From NCBI RefSeq assembly GCF_024372725.1, contig NZ_VOUA01000004.1, forward strand, positions 62,001-126,000: DNA of 64,000 bases, given 5' to 3'. This stretch comes from Methanosarcina sp. KYL-1 (GTDB lineage: Archaea > Halobacteriota > Methanosarcinia > Methanosarcinales > Methanosarcinaceae). Below the pieces are notes generated by a model. That model did no database searches, was not told the origin of the DNA, and saw only the letters and a list, made by a program, of their open reading frames with translations. Below are positions 16,452 to 24,161 of this stretch, piece by piece. Each line of letters begins with the position of its first letter. The first letter of the stretch is position 1. The position numbers and the translations under genes are program-made.

Positions 16452-18146
16452 TTACCTGTCTTTCCTTTTCTTTTTGAGCCCTACCATTCCGAGGAGGAGA
16501 CATGCCATCATCAGCATGTTTATCGCAGCCTTAATTCCTGAGCCCGAAACTACCCTTGCCCCGGTTTTCAGCACGGGTGTGCTCTGCATGTTCAGGGAAT
16601 AGCTCGGGTCAATACCCAGGATGAAGAGGTCTGTAAGACTGTAGGTGCCTGTACCCTGTACGGTGTAATTGATGTAAGTCTGGTTTCCTGGCATGTCTGC
16701 AGGTGCCAGTGGCCCCACATCCCACCAGTAGGCATATCCCTCTATCGGGGAGCTTACTGCAGTACTTCCGTCCGGGTCTGTCTCATTGTATACCATTGAG
16801 AAATCCGTTGGGACTATGTCATACACAACCACAACAGGAGGCGTTTCAAGGTTGCCCAGGTTGTGGACCCAGAGGGTGATGTCGTACTGGTCCTCATTGG
16901 TCGCATTTTTGGTTATGGACTTTTTTGCCTCCACAAGGTACCCGTTGATGATGTATATTGTCTCAACAAGTTTGTAGGTCCCTCCTGCTGTTGAATAGCT
17001 TTCCTCAAGCTGGTTACCAGAATCCGAAAGGTCCACGGAAAGGTCAACATCAATCCAGCCCACAGGTACCGGGTCAGGGAAGTCTTCTACAACAAAATCA
17101 TAGGCAGACCATATCCCTTCCTTTGCAATCTCTCCTGACCCATATTCGTGGGTACTGAAAGCCGAATCTTTCTCCAGCACTGTGCTGTTGGTCACGTATA
17201 CTGTCACTGAGGATATACTGAAGCTTATAGTCTCATCATCTGTGTTTTCTATCCTTGGCGTGAATGCCCAGTCGTTTCCATCGCCTGAACTCAGCTGTTC
17301 TTTCTGGAGGGTTATCTCAAAGTTTGCGGTTGTTGCCGTCGGGTCTTCGTTGAGCCGGATCCCGCTTGCGGATACTGTCCCGTCGTCAATTGTGAACTGG
17401 AGGGTTGCGTTTCCCATGTAGTACTTCATTGAGCTCTGGATTCCCCCGCTGGAATGGGCTCCTTCGTCGTTTTCGGTGGCCGTGAAGTTGAGCGTTGCCT
17501 GGCTGACCGTGGCGTTGAGTTCGGATATTGTCCAGTTTATTTCGGTTCCGCCAACTATCGCCGCAGTTCCCACATCGGCATCTTCATTAGAGAATCTAAA
17601 GTCGGCCGTGGAATTCCCGTTGCTGTCTGAAGCTGTCTTAACGAGCTGGATATTGGTGATTGTTGAGCCTGATGCATTGTTTACCAGGGTCAGGGATACG
17701 TCTGTAGCCCCCCCTACGAGCAGCTTTTCGGATTCGTAACTCTCCTGGAAGATAACAGGTCTCGAACCCGAACAGTCATAGCTCAGGGTTGTGGACTCAC
17801 CTGCCCCTAGGAGGTTGATGTGGACCGTGGCATACCCGTCCCCGTTTGTAAGGGTGACATTCGATGGGTCGTTTACGCCCCATCCTGAAGTACTCCCTGT
17901 ACTGAAATTCAGGGAAATGTCATAGAGGTATGTTGATCCAAGCGTGTTTGTTATGATGATCTCCCCCTCGCCTGTGGAAGCCCCCTGTGTGAGCGTTACC
18001 CCATCGAACTCATCCTCCAGGTTCATCGATTCCGTGACCTGGATGTCGAGTACTGTGCCTGCAGAGGCTGGCAAAGAAAGGAAGCCTATCAATACTATCC
18101 CTATGAGAGCATAGCTTAAGCTCTTATATTCAGCAGGAATTTTCAT
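16452..18146 (-). CDS. Membrane-anchored surface protein with C-terminal beta module
   Basis: Exported protein of about 564 residues: signal sequence at the N-terminus (KIPAEYKSLSYALIGI onward), a long Thr/Ser/Asn-rich extracellular part with many N-x-S/T sites, and a C-terminal hydrophobic helix followed by KKKRKDR. The ATG at 18146 is preferred over the GTG at 18158 because a GGGGGAG ribosome binding site lies between them. Residues about 440-530 (YDIVPTDF, YWWDVGPLAP, YTVQGTGTYSLTDLFILG) match the end of the 903-residue protein encoded at 19414 (YDLIPDDF, YYWSLDLAAG, YTLEGTGSYSLREAYIVG). That shared DUF11-like module links this gene to the divergent operon at 18546-23855. The role is unknown. 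Confidence 0.8.
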   Translation of the reverse strand: MKIPAEYKSLSYALIGIVLIGFLSLPASAGTVLDIQVTESMNLEDEFDGVTLTQGASTGEGEIIITNTLGSTYLYDISLNFSTGSTSGWGVNDPSNVTLTNGDGYATVHINLLGAGESTTLSYDCSGSRPVIFQESYESEKLLVGGATDVSLTLVNNASGSTITNIQLVKTASDSNGNSTADFRFSNEDADVGTAAIVGGTEINWTISELNATVSQATLNFTATENDEGAHSSGGIQSSMKYYMGNATLQFTIDDGTVSASGIRLNEDPTATTANFEITLQKEQLSSGDGNDWAFTPRIENTDDETISFSISSVTVYVTNSTVLEKDSAFSTHEYGSGEIAKEGIWSAYDFVVEDFPDPVPVGWIDVDLSVDLSDSGNQLEESYSTAGGTYKLVETIYIINGYLVEAKKSITKNATNEDQYDITLWVHNLGNLETPPVVVVYDIVPTDFSMVYNETDPDGSTAVSSPIEGYAYWWDVGPLAPADMPGNQTYINYTVQGTGTYSLTDLFILGIDPSYSLNMQSTPVLKTGARVVSGSGIKAAINMLMMACLLLGMVGLKKKRKDR

Positions 18147-18158
18147 TTTCTCCCCCAC

Positions 18159-18545
18159 TTATGTCTATGCCTGTTCTCTCCCTCCCCGAGGGTCAAGAAC
18201 GGCTATTTACAGACATGGTGTACTTTATAACTTCAAGTGCTAATATTGTGAGTTATGCAGTGTCCATATATAAACTTTTTTGAAATGTATATTAGTGAAT
18301 TTTATTGCATTGATCGAATCCAAACTCCATATTATATTTTTATTCTTGATATACGAATTCTCTTCTTTCAGTTTTTCCCGGGATTTGTTCGATTTTTTCA
18401 TTTTCTATCCTCCTTTCAAAGGGGTCTGGCAAGTAATGGATTCTTTAATAATCCTCATGTTAAGAACAAAAATTATATACAAGTTAAGTGAAATTTTTTA
18501 CAAAGATTTTATTGAAACAATGTCCTTTGCATGAAATAGTCGGGA
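18159..18545. promoter_or_regulatory. Divergent control region between surface-protein genes
   Basis: About 390 bp of AT-rich DNA separating the leftward surface protein from the rightward three-gene operon. AT-rich boxes (GTATATTAGTG near 18288, TATTATATTTTTATT near 18331, AAAATTATATACAAG near 18468) are promoter candidates. The rightward operon starts at a GTG with only GGGAGTG nearby. No gene is credible here. Confidence 0.4.
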
Positions 18546-19304
18546 GTGTTGGACATAGGAACAAGAATTAGAATATTACTGAGTCTGCTTCTCATCTCCC
18601 AGCTGGCCGCAGCTGTGAGTGCCGGGGACGTAGTGGAGGTATGGGACCACTACAATGTTACCATCAGGACGGATTCCGAAACAGCCCGCATAATAGAAGA
18701 ACTCACTATTAAGAATGTAATAGATAAACCTGTAGTCCCGGGGTACGGGTACATATCCCTTAGCAGGGATCAGGGTCCCACATATCTGGGCCTGTCCCTG
18801 CCTTTTAATAAAGAGGAGCCAAAAGCCCTGAAGGTCCGGGACGTTTCAGCAAGGCTGGATGACGGAAGCCTGATCACGGATGTCCTTGTGACGGAGGAGG
18901 AGGACGGTACTACTGTAAGGTACGGGTTTTGGACTCCTATTATGCCCGGACAGTCCAGGACAATCATCATAGAATATACTTCAGATGACATCGTCGATAA
19001 AGGGCTGCTGTTTGACCGCATCAGCTACACGGTGCAGCCTTCAAGCATTCCCATAGAGAATGCCCGAATCCAGGCTGATCTCGGAGGGGACAGGCATATC
19101 TCATATTCAAGCGTCCCGCCTGCTTCAGTGGGGGACAGGGTCACCTGGGAACGCAGTGGGCTTAAAAACGAAGCCTGGCAGCTGGACTTTGAATACAGCG
19201 CCCTGCCGCTCCCGCACTCGCCAGTACACTGGGCAGACATGAGCTTGGGCCTGTTGTTCGGAATTATCGGTCTATGGTCATACCGCCAGTGGAAAGTTAG
19301 GTAA
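18546..19304 (+). CDS. Exported single-helix protein, first gene of surface operon
   Basis: Protein of 252 residues with an N-terminal signal (RIRILLSLLLISQLAAAVSA), a beta-rich extracellular domain of about 190 residues, and one C-terminal helix (SLGLLFGIIGLWSYRQW) ending in a short basic tail. I do not recognise the domain; its order of strands around PVVPGYGYISLSRDQGP and SRTIIIEYTSDDI suggests an Ig-like or transthyretin-like fold. The start is GTG at 18546, directly followed by an alternative TTG. It is followed after 109 nt by the large surface protein gene on the same strand and shares its control region with the leftward surface gene. Confidence 0.72.
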   Translation: MLDIGTRIRILLSLLLISQLAAAVSAGDVVEVWDHYNVTIRTDSETARIIEELTIKNVIDKPVVPGYGYISLSRDQGPTYLGLSLPFNKEEPKALKVRDVSARLDDGSLITDVLVTEEEDGTTVRYGFWTPIMPGQSRTIIIEYTSDDIVDKGLLFDRISYTVQPSSIPIENARIQADLGGDRHISYSSVPPASVGDRVTWERSGLKNEAWQLDFEYSALPLPHSPVHWADMSLGLLFGIIGLWSYRQWKVR

Positions 19305-19413
19305 TGAAGTTATTGAAGTTGGCAATGGAAGTTATTGCCTTTATGTAAGTTATTGCCTTAAATGTGCAAATTAACCGTAATTTTGGGGATAAAAGCATGT
19401 GGGGGAATGATTT

Positions 19414-22125
19414 ATGGGATCCTGGCATTTCAGGCAGTTGATGCTTTTGTTACTTGGAGTGCTGATATTCCAGTATGCTGCTTATGCGCTTGGCAGTCAG
19501 CCGCCTGTCAGCACGGATAGGGCAGCCTATTCTCCGGGAGATCCCGTACATATTTTCATCAACGTCAGTGCCCTCAACGGGACTTCTAACCTTACGGCCT
19601 CCGTGCTCAGCCCCTCTTACGCTCAGACATATCTTCCTCTCGTTCCTGCCGGGAATGGCTATGCAGCCGAGTATTTCCCCCAGCAGGGCGTGGTGCTCGG
19701 GACGTACACTGTCCTGGTTACGGGAGAACATTTTTTCGAAACCGTAAATTTTGAAATCAGGTCTCTTTACGTAAGTTCCGAACTCGAGGGCCTGTATCCC
19801 CTGGGAATTATTCCCATCTCCGGAACTGTGGTGGATTCGGCCACCCTTGTGCCCGTAAATGCATCGGTAGACATTACTGTGGACGGGCAGGTCCTCAGTA
19901 CACTGGCAAAAGATGGCTTTTTTTCCGCAGAGTACCTGGCTGACTCCCGGGGCACAAAAACCGTGAGCATAACTGCCGTTGATGCCGAGAACATTACAGG
20001 TTCGGCTTCGGCGGAGTTTGAGGTTTACACATCTACTGCGGAAAACCTGGCTATCAGCACCTCAAATAATTCGTATGAAGCCGGGGAGAATGTTGAGGTT
20101 TATGTGTCCACTGGAACGGGGGTCCCCACTATATGGGTTACCGACCCTCTGGGAAACCCCACATGCCTGGTTGTGAATGAAACGGAAGGCACATACCTGG
20201 TTGTGAATGGAATGGAGGGGACATATCTGGGGGAATTCTACCTTGAAAGCCAGGTCGTCCTGGGGAAATACTGGGCTGAAGCCGAAGTTCAAAATAACGG
20301 TTCAACAGAGAATGTTAAGGTTCCTTTCGATGTGACAGAACCTTCACCTGTCTCTTCTGCACCTGCTCTCCCGGCGCCCCTATTCTCGGCCCCGCCGGAG
20401 GGGAGCGCTAATTCTGGTGGGTCCTTGCTGCTTCTTGCATCCGACCCGGCCAACGGCTCTGTCATCAACTCGGTCACCGACATTCCCGATCCCGTAGAAC
20501 AGGGGAGCAACATCACGATTTATGCAAATGTTACCGACACTTTTGAAGTCGGCAATGTTCTGGTCAATATCTACGGGGTAAATTATACGATGGATGAAGG
20601 GGTCAGCGCTGAGAGATATCTCTTTTTTGACGGTTTTGAATCCGGAAATCTATCAACAAACAACTGGGTCATTTCAGGTACTGGAAAACCATGGTTTATC
20701 TATAATAAGTCCAACAAAGCCTATGCCGGAAATTTCAGTTTGGCGGTTACATATACTGATGGAAAGGAGGGAAGCGGAGCAAGTACAGTAGAGAAGGGTA
20801 TAGATACGACCGGCTATAGTGATCTCAATCTTTCGTTCTATTACTCGCCTGGTGGGCTCAGCGATAAAAAAGATGAGTACTTTTCTGCTGATTGGTATGA
20901 TGGAGCAGAGTGGCACGCCCTATTAAATACAACCGAAAAGGAGAATTCATACCTTCTTTTTGATTCCGTTCTGCCTTCAGGGGCCTGTAACAGCTCCGAT
21001 TTCAAGTTAAGGTTTACCTGTTATTCCAGAAATTCTGATGCTGCCCGTATAGATGATGTGAAATTAAAGATAAACGAGGGAGGTTCAGTTCCCTTCCAGT
21101 ATTCTTTCAATACCTCATCCCTATCTCCGGGGGTGTACGACTACACTATCTATGCCATAAACGCTTCCGGGGAGGAAGCGGTTCCGGTAACAGGGAATTT
21201 CACAGTCCTGGAAACTTCTGATCCTGGTTCCGGAACAGACCCTACCGGAGGTGGAGGTGGAGAGCTACCTGGTTCTGATACTGAGGTCCCGGTAATCAAT
21301 TTGATCCTTGATTCCCCTGACCCTGTAGAGCGCGGGGAAAACATATCTATCAGCGCAAACGTTACCGACGACGTCAACGTGGGGACTGTATGGTTGGAGC
21401 TTGGGGAAACCAATTACACAATGTCCTCTCAGGTGGAGGCTGACATGTATGAGTATTCCTTAAACACATCCTCCTTACTCACCGGGATCCATAATTATAC
21501 AGTCTATGCCAACGACACGACTGGAAATCCTGCAGTCCCAGAGACCGGAAACTTCACCGTAATTAACTCCCCGCCTGTGTTCTCCCCCATCGGGCCCGTA
21601 GAAGTAAACGAGTCCGAAGAGCTCATGATCAGCCTGTTGGCAACCGATCCTAACGGGGATCCGATAACATACGCCACTAATGCAACTTTCGGGACCCTTG
21701 CAGGCAGCACCTTTACCTGGACTCCCGGGTTGGTGGACAGCGGGGTATATTATGTGGAATTTACTGCATCTGACGGGGAACTGAATGGCTCTGAAACGGT
21801 GCCCGTAACTGTTAATGAAGCTTATGTGAACTTAAGTGTCAGCAAGAGACTCGAAAAGGGCCCGGCTCCTGACAGTTATACGGTCACCCTGAACCTTACA
21901 AGCCAGGTGGACTTCAACTGCACAGGTTTAAGGGTCTATGACCTTATTCCCGACGACTTTACACTAGCAGACCCTGTTCCTGCCTGCAGTGGTTCCCAGG
22001 GCAGTATCTATTACTGGAGCCTGGACCTTGCAGCCGGGGAGAAAAGGACCGTGACCTATACTCTTGAAGGTACAGGAAGCTATTCCCTCAGGGAGGCTTA
22101 CATAGTGGGGGTGGCTCCTCAATGA
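19414..22125 (+). CDS. Large multi-domain secreted surface protein
   Basis: Protein of 903 residues with a signal peptide (residues 1-29) and no C-terminal anchor. It is a string of beta domains. There are three N-terminal Ig-like units. Two related units contain YTIYAINASG and NYTVYANDTTG with the repeated PDPVE(Q/R)G(S/E)N start, the first split by an insert (about 405-550) that looks like a MAM/jelly-roll sugar-binding domain (DGFESGNLSTNNW ... DDVKLKI). A cadherin-like unit (INSPPVFSPIGPVEVNESEE) follows. The C-terminal module is shared with the protein at 16452. Gly- and Pro-rich linkers separate units. The gene overlaps the next by 4 nt (ATGA), so the two are translationally coupled, and the next protein could supply the membrane anchor. 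An adhesin or sheath role is inferred. Confidence 0.82.
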   Translation: MGSWHFRQLMLLLLGVLIFQYAAYALGSQPPVSTDRAAYSPGDPVHIFINVSALNGTSNLTASVLSPSYAQTYLPLVPAGNGYAAEYFPQQGVVLGTYTVLVTGEHFFETVNFEIRSLYVSSELEGLYPLGIIPISGTVVDSATLVPVNASVDITVDGQVLSTLAKDGFFSAEYLADSRGTKTVSITAVDAENITGSASAEFEVYTSTAENLAISTSNNSYEAGENVEVYVSTGTGVPTIWVTDPLGNPTCLVVNETEGTYLVVNGMEGTYLGEFYLESQVVLGKYWAEAEVQNNGSTENVKVPFDVTEPSPVSSAPALPAPLFSAPPEGSANSGGSLLLLASDPANGSVINSVTDIPDPVEQGSNITIYANVTDTFEVGNVLVNIYGVNYTMDEGVSAERYLFFDGFESGNLSTNNWVISGTGKPWFIYNKSNKAYAGNFSLAVTYTDGKEGSGASTVEKGIDTTGYSDLNLSFYYSPGGLSDKKDEYFSADWYDGAEWHALLNTTEKENSYLLFDSVLPSGACNSSDFKLRFTCYSRNSDAARIDDVKLKINEGGSVPFQYSFNTSSLSPGVYDYTIYAINASGEEAVPVTGNFTVLETSDPGSGTDPTGGGGGELPGSDTEVPVINLILDSPDPVERGENISISANVTDDVNVGTVWLELGETNYTMSSQVEADMYEYSLNTSSLLTGIHNYTVYANDTTGNPAVPETGNFTVINSPPVFSPIGPVEVNESEELMISLLATDPNGDPITYATNATFGTLAGSTFTWTPGLVDSGVYYVEFTASDGELNGSETVPVTVNEAYVNLSVSKRLEKGPAPDSYTVTLNLTSQVDFNCTGLRVYDLIPDDFTLADPVPACSGSQGSIYYWSLDLAAGEKRTVTYTLEGTGSYSLREAYIVGVAPQ

Positions 22126-23855
22126 GAAGCGGATTCGTACTTATCCTGTGCTTCTTATTCTGTCTCCAGGGCCTGAGCTTACAGGCCTCAGCCGTTTCCC
22201 TTAACCTTGAACTCGATGCTGTCGAGTACCTGAATGACCTTGTCTTCTATCAGGACGGGACCCATTCCTGCGGAAACGTTATAGGCTACCTCTCAGTCAC
22301 AAACCCTTCCCTGAACCATACGGTTTCGTCAATCGATATCAGCTTCAGTGATGGAATAACACCTTCAGGTACGTACATCAACGAACTTGGGCCGAACAGC
22401 ACCGCGATAGTCTCATATGAGCTGCCGGGTTCGGATACGGTTCCTCTTCCTTCCGTAAGCGAGACGGTGGAGCCTTCTTCTCTTTACCAGGGTGTGGAAC
22501 AGGAAATTGTCTTCAGGGTAGATATCAGCAATCCTGGCAGTGAGAGCCTTGATCTCCTCACGTTTGACAGGGCTTTTCCGGAACAGCTGGAGTTTGTCGG
22601 GTATACGCTTTCTGCGGGAAAACTTAACAGGACAGGCAACAGCTTCCTCTGGGAAGATTTCAGCATTTCCCCGGGGTCCGAAGAAAGCCTCAGGCTTGTG
22701 TTCAAAACCGTTCCGACATCCGATCTTGTGCTTCAGCCTTCGAATTTCTCGTTCACCGTTCCTGCCTTTGCGGCTTCAAGAGACCTTTCGCTTTCAGCGG
22801 TTACAAGCACCCGATTTGCGGTTGAAAAGCAGAAAGTCGGGGAAGGAGAGTGGAAGGTCGGAGTCGTTGTCGAGGATGCTAGCGAGTTTGATTGTTCTCT
22901 CTATGGTGTGGAGGTCTACGTCTCCGACACCGGGCTCAATGAAACGAAACTGATAAGGGACTATGCCCTGGACCTGAACCTGCGGCCCGGGGAAAGCTGG
23001 CGTGATTTCTTCACGTATGAATATTCGGGAACTCCGGTCTTCTTTGCAAAGGTTTACTACACAATCCCGTACACCATCTCAGGCAGTTCCATGCCCCTTG
23101 ATTCCGTGGAAGGCGGGGGTTTTGTCATCAATTCCATTGTTTCCGGAGACAGTGGGAACAGCTCCACCCCCCTTGATTCCGGAGAAACCGGGGATAATGT
23201 CCTCGATCCTGCTGTTCCCGACGAAAATGAAGACCGGCATCACGATGGGGATTCCAGGCGGCTTACAATCATAAAAACCATCTTGCCCGCCCCCGAGCAG
23301 GAGCCGGAATCTCCTGAAGCTGTTTCCCAGAATGAGGAAGGGGACGCTCCGCGGAGGGATGAAATGAAGGATACCGACACATTTACCCTTTTGATGCCGC
23401 TTCTGGTGGGGCTGGCGGTGCTTACAGGAAGAAAACTCCTGCCCTTTGTCCCGTTCTTCAAAAAGAAGCGGATAGCTGTCAGCAGCAGTTCGGTAGAGAA
23501 GATCTACGCTTCAGGCGGCCTGGAACTTCTTTTTTCCGGAAGAAGGGAAGCGGTCATTAGCAGGAATGAGTTTGGAAAACTGGAACTGACGGGTCTTTTA
23601 GAGGCTCTTGGAAAAACCGTGGCAAAAGGCCGCATAAAGGTCATTGACACTGAACTTAGCCAGGTACGTGAAATCATGGAAAGGTACGGCATTTTGTCCG
23701 AAGACGCTGAGATCCTGGCTGCAGCTGCAGCCTGCGGCATAAAGCCTGTCCTTGTCATATCCCCTTCAGGAAGACTTGCGGCTCAGGAGATGGGGCTCAA
23801 GCCTGTGGAGCTTTCGGATCTCCTAAGTCCTGAAAAACCGGAACCTTCCCTGTAA
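22122..23855 (+). CDS. Transmembrane surface protein with cytoplasmic PIN-like domain
   Basis: Protein of 577 residues with an unusual layout: signal peptide (1-24), about 320 residues of extracellular beta domains, an acidic spacer, one membrane helix (LLMPLLVGLAVLTG, near 425-440), a basic stop (FFKKKR) and about 120 cytoplasmic residues. The cytoplasmic part resembles a PIN domain: AVISRNEFGKLELTGLLEAL, then GILSEDAEILAAAAACG (position of the third PIN acid), then PVLVISPSGRLAAQEMGL and a final strand. The first and fourth acidic positions look like Ser (YASGGLELL, ISPSG), so catalytic activity is doubtful and a regulatory or scaffold role is possible. It is coupled to the 903-residue protein by a 4-nt overlap. 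A hairpin follows the stop. Confidence 0.78.
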   Translation: MRSGFVLILCFLFCLQGLSLQASAVSLNLELDAVEYLNDLVFYQDGTHSCGNVIGYLSVTNPSLNHTVSSIDISFSDGITPSGTYINELGPNSTAIVSYELPGSDTVPLPSVSETVEPSSLYQGVEQEIVFRVDISNPGSESLDLLTFDRAFPEQLEFVGYTLSAGKLNRTGNSFLWEDFSISPGSEESLRLVFKTVPTSDLVLQPSNFSFTVPAFAASRDLSLSAVTSTRFAVEKQKVGEGEWKVGVVVEDASEFDCSLYGVEVYVSDTGLNETKLIRDYALDLNLRPGESWRDFFTYEYSGTPVFFAKVYYTIPYTISGSSMPLDSVEGGGFVINSIVSGDSGNSSTPLDSGETGDNVLDPAVPDENEDRHHDGDSRRLTIIKTILPAPEQEPESPEAVSQNEEGDAPRRDEMKDTDTFTLLMPLLVGLAVLTGRKLLPFVPFFKKKRIAVSSSSVEKIYASGGLELLFSGRREAVISRNEFGKLELTGLLEALGKTVAKGRIKVIDTELSQVREIMERYGILSEDAEILAAAAACGIKPVLVISPSGRLAAQEMGLKPVELSDLLSPEKPEPSL

Positions 23856-23881
23856 CGGGAAAGGTGCTTTTATACTTTTTT
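23844..23881 (+). terminator. Hairpin and T-rich tract ending the surface operon
   Basis: CCTTCCC pairs with GGGAAAGG (one bulge) around the stop codon of the last gene, followed by CTTTTATACTTTTTTG. It fits transcription termination of the 18546-23855 operon. Confidence 0.5.
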
Positions 23882-24161
23882 GAAATTTCACTTACTTTTC
23901 TCATTTTCAATATATGTTTTTTTAGTCCATTCCCTTTTTAGGTCCAAATACTTTCACCCTGCACACTTGTATCTTAAATATAATAAGCCCGAAAATATTC
24001 AGCGTTACGGATAGAAACACCCGATAAGGTAAAGTGTATTCAGGGCAGTAAAACGTATTCTGTGTGAGCGTTTGCCTTTCTTTGTACGTCAGGAAAATAT
24101 TCTGTTTATATGCAACTATTGATTCCCGGATTTTCCCGGGGTTTCATTGATCGAGGACAGC
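23882..24161. other. Intergenic region before recQ
   Basis: About 280 bp without a gene. It contains AT-rich stretches (AAATATAATAAGCCC near 23976, TGTTTATATGCAAC near 24101) that could be the recQ promoter. Nothing else is seen. Confidence 0.4.
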
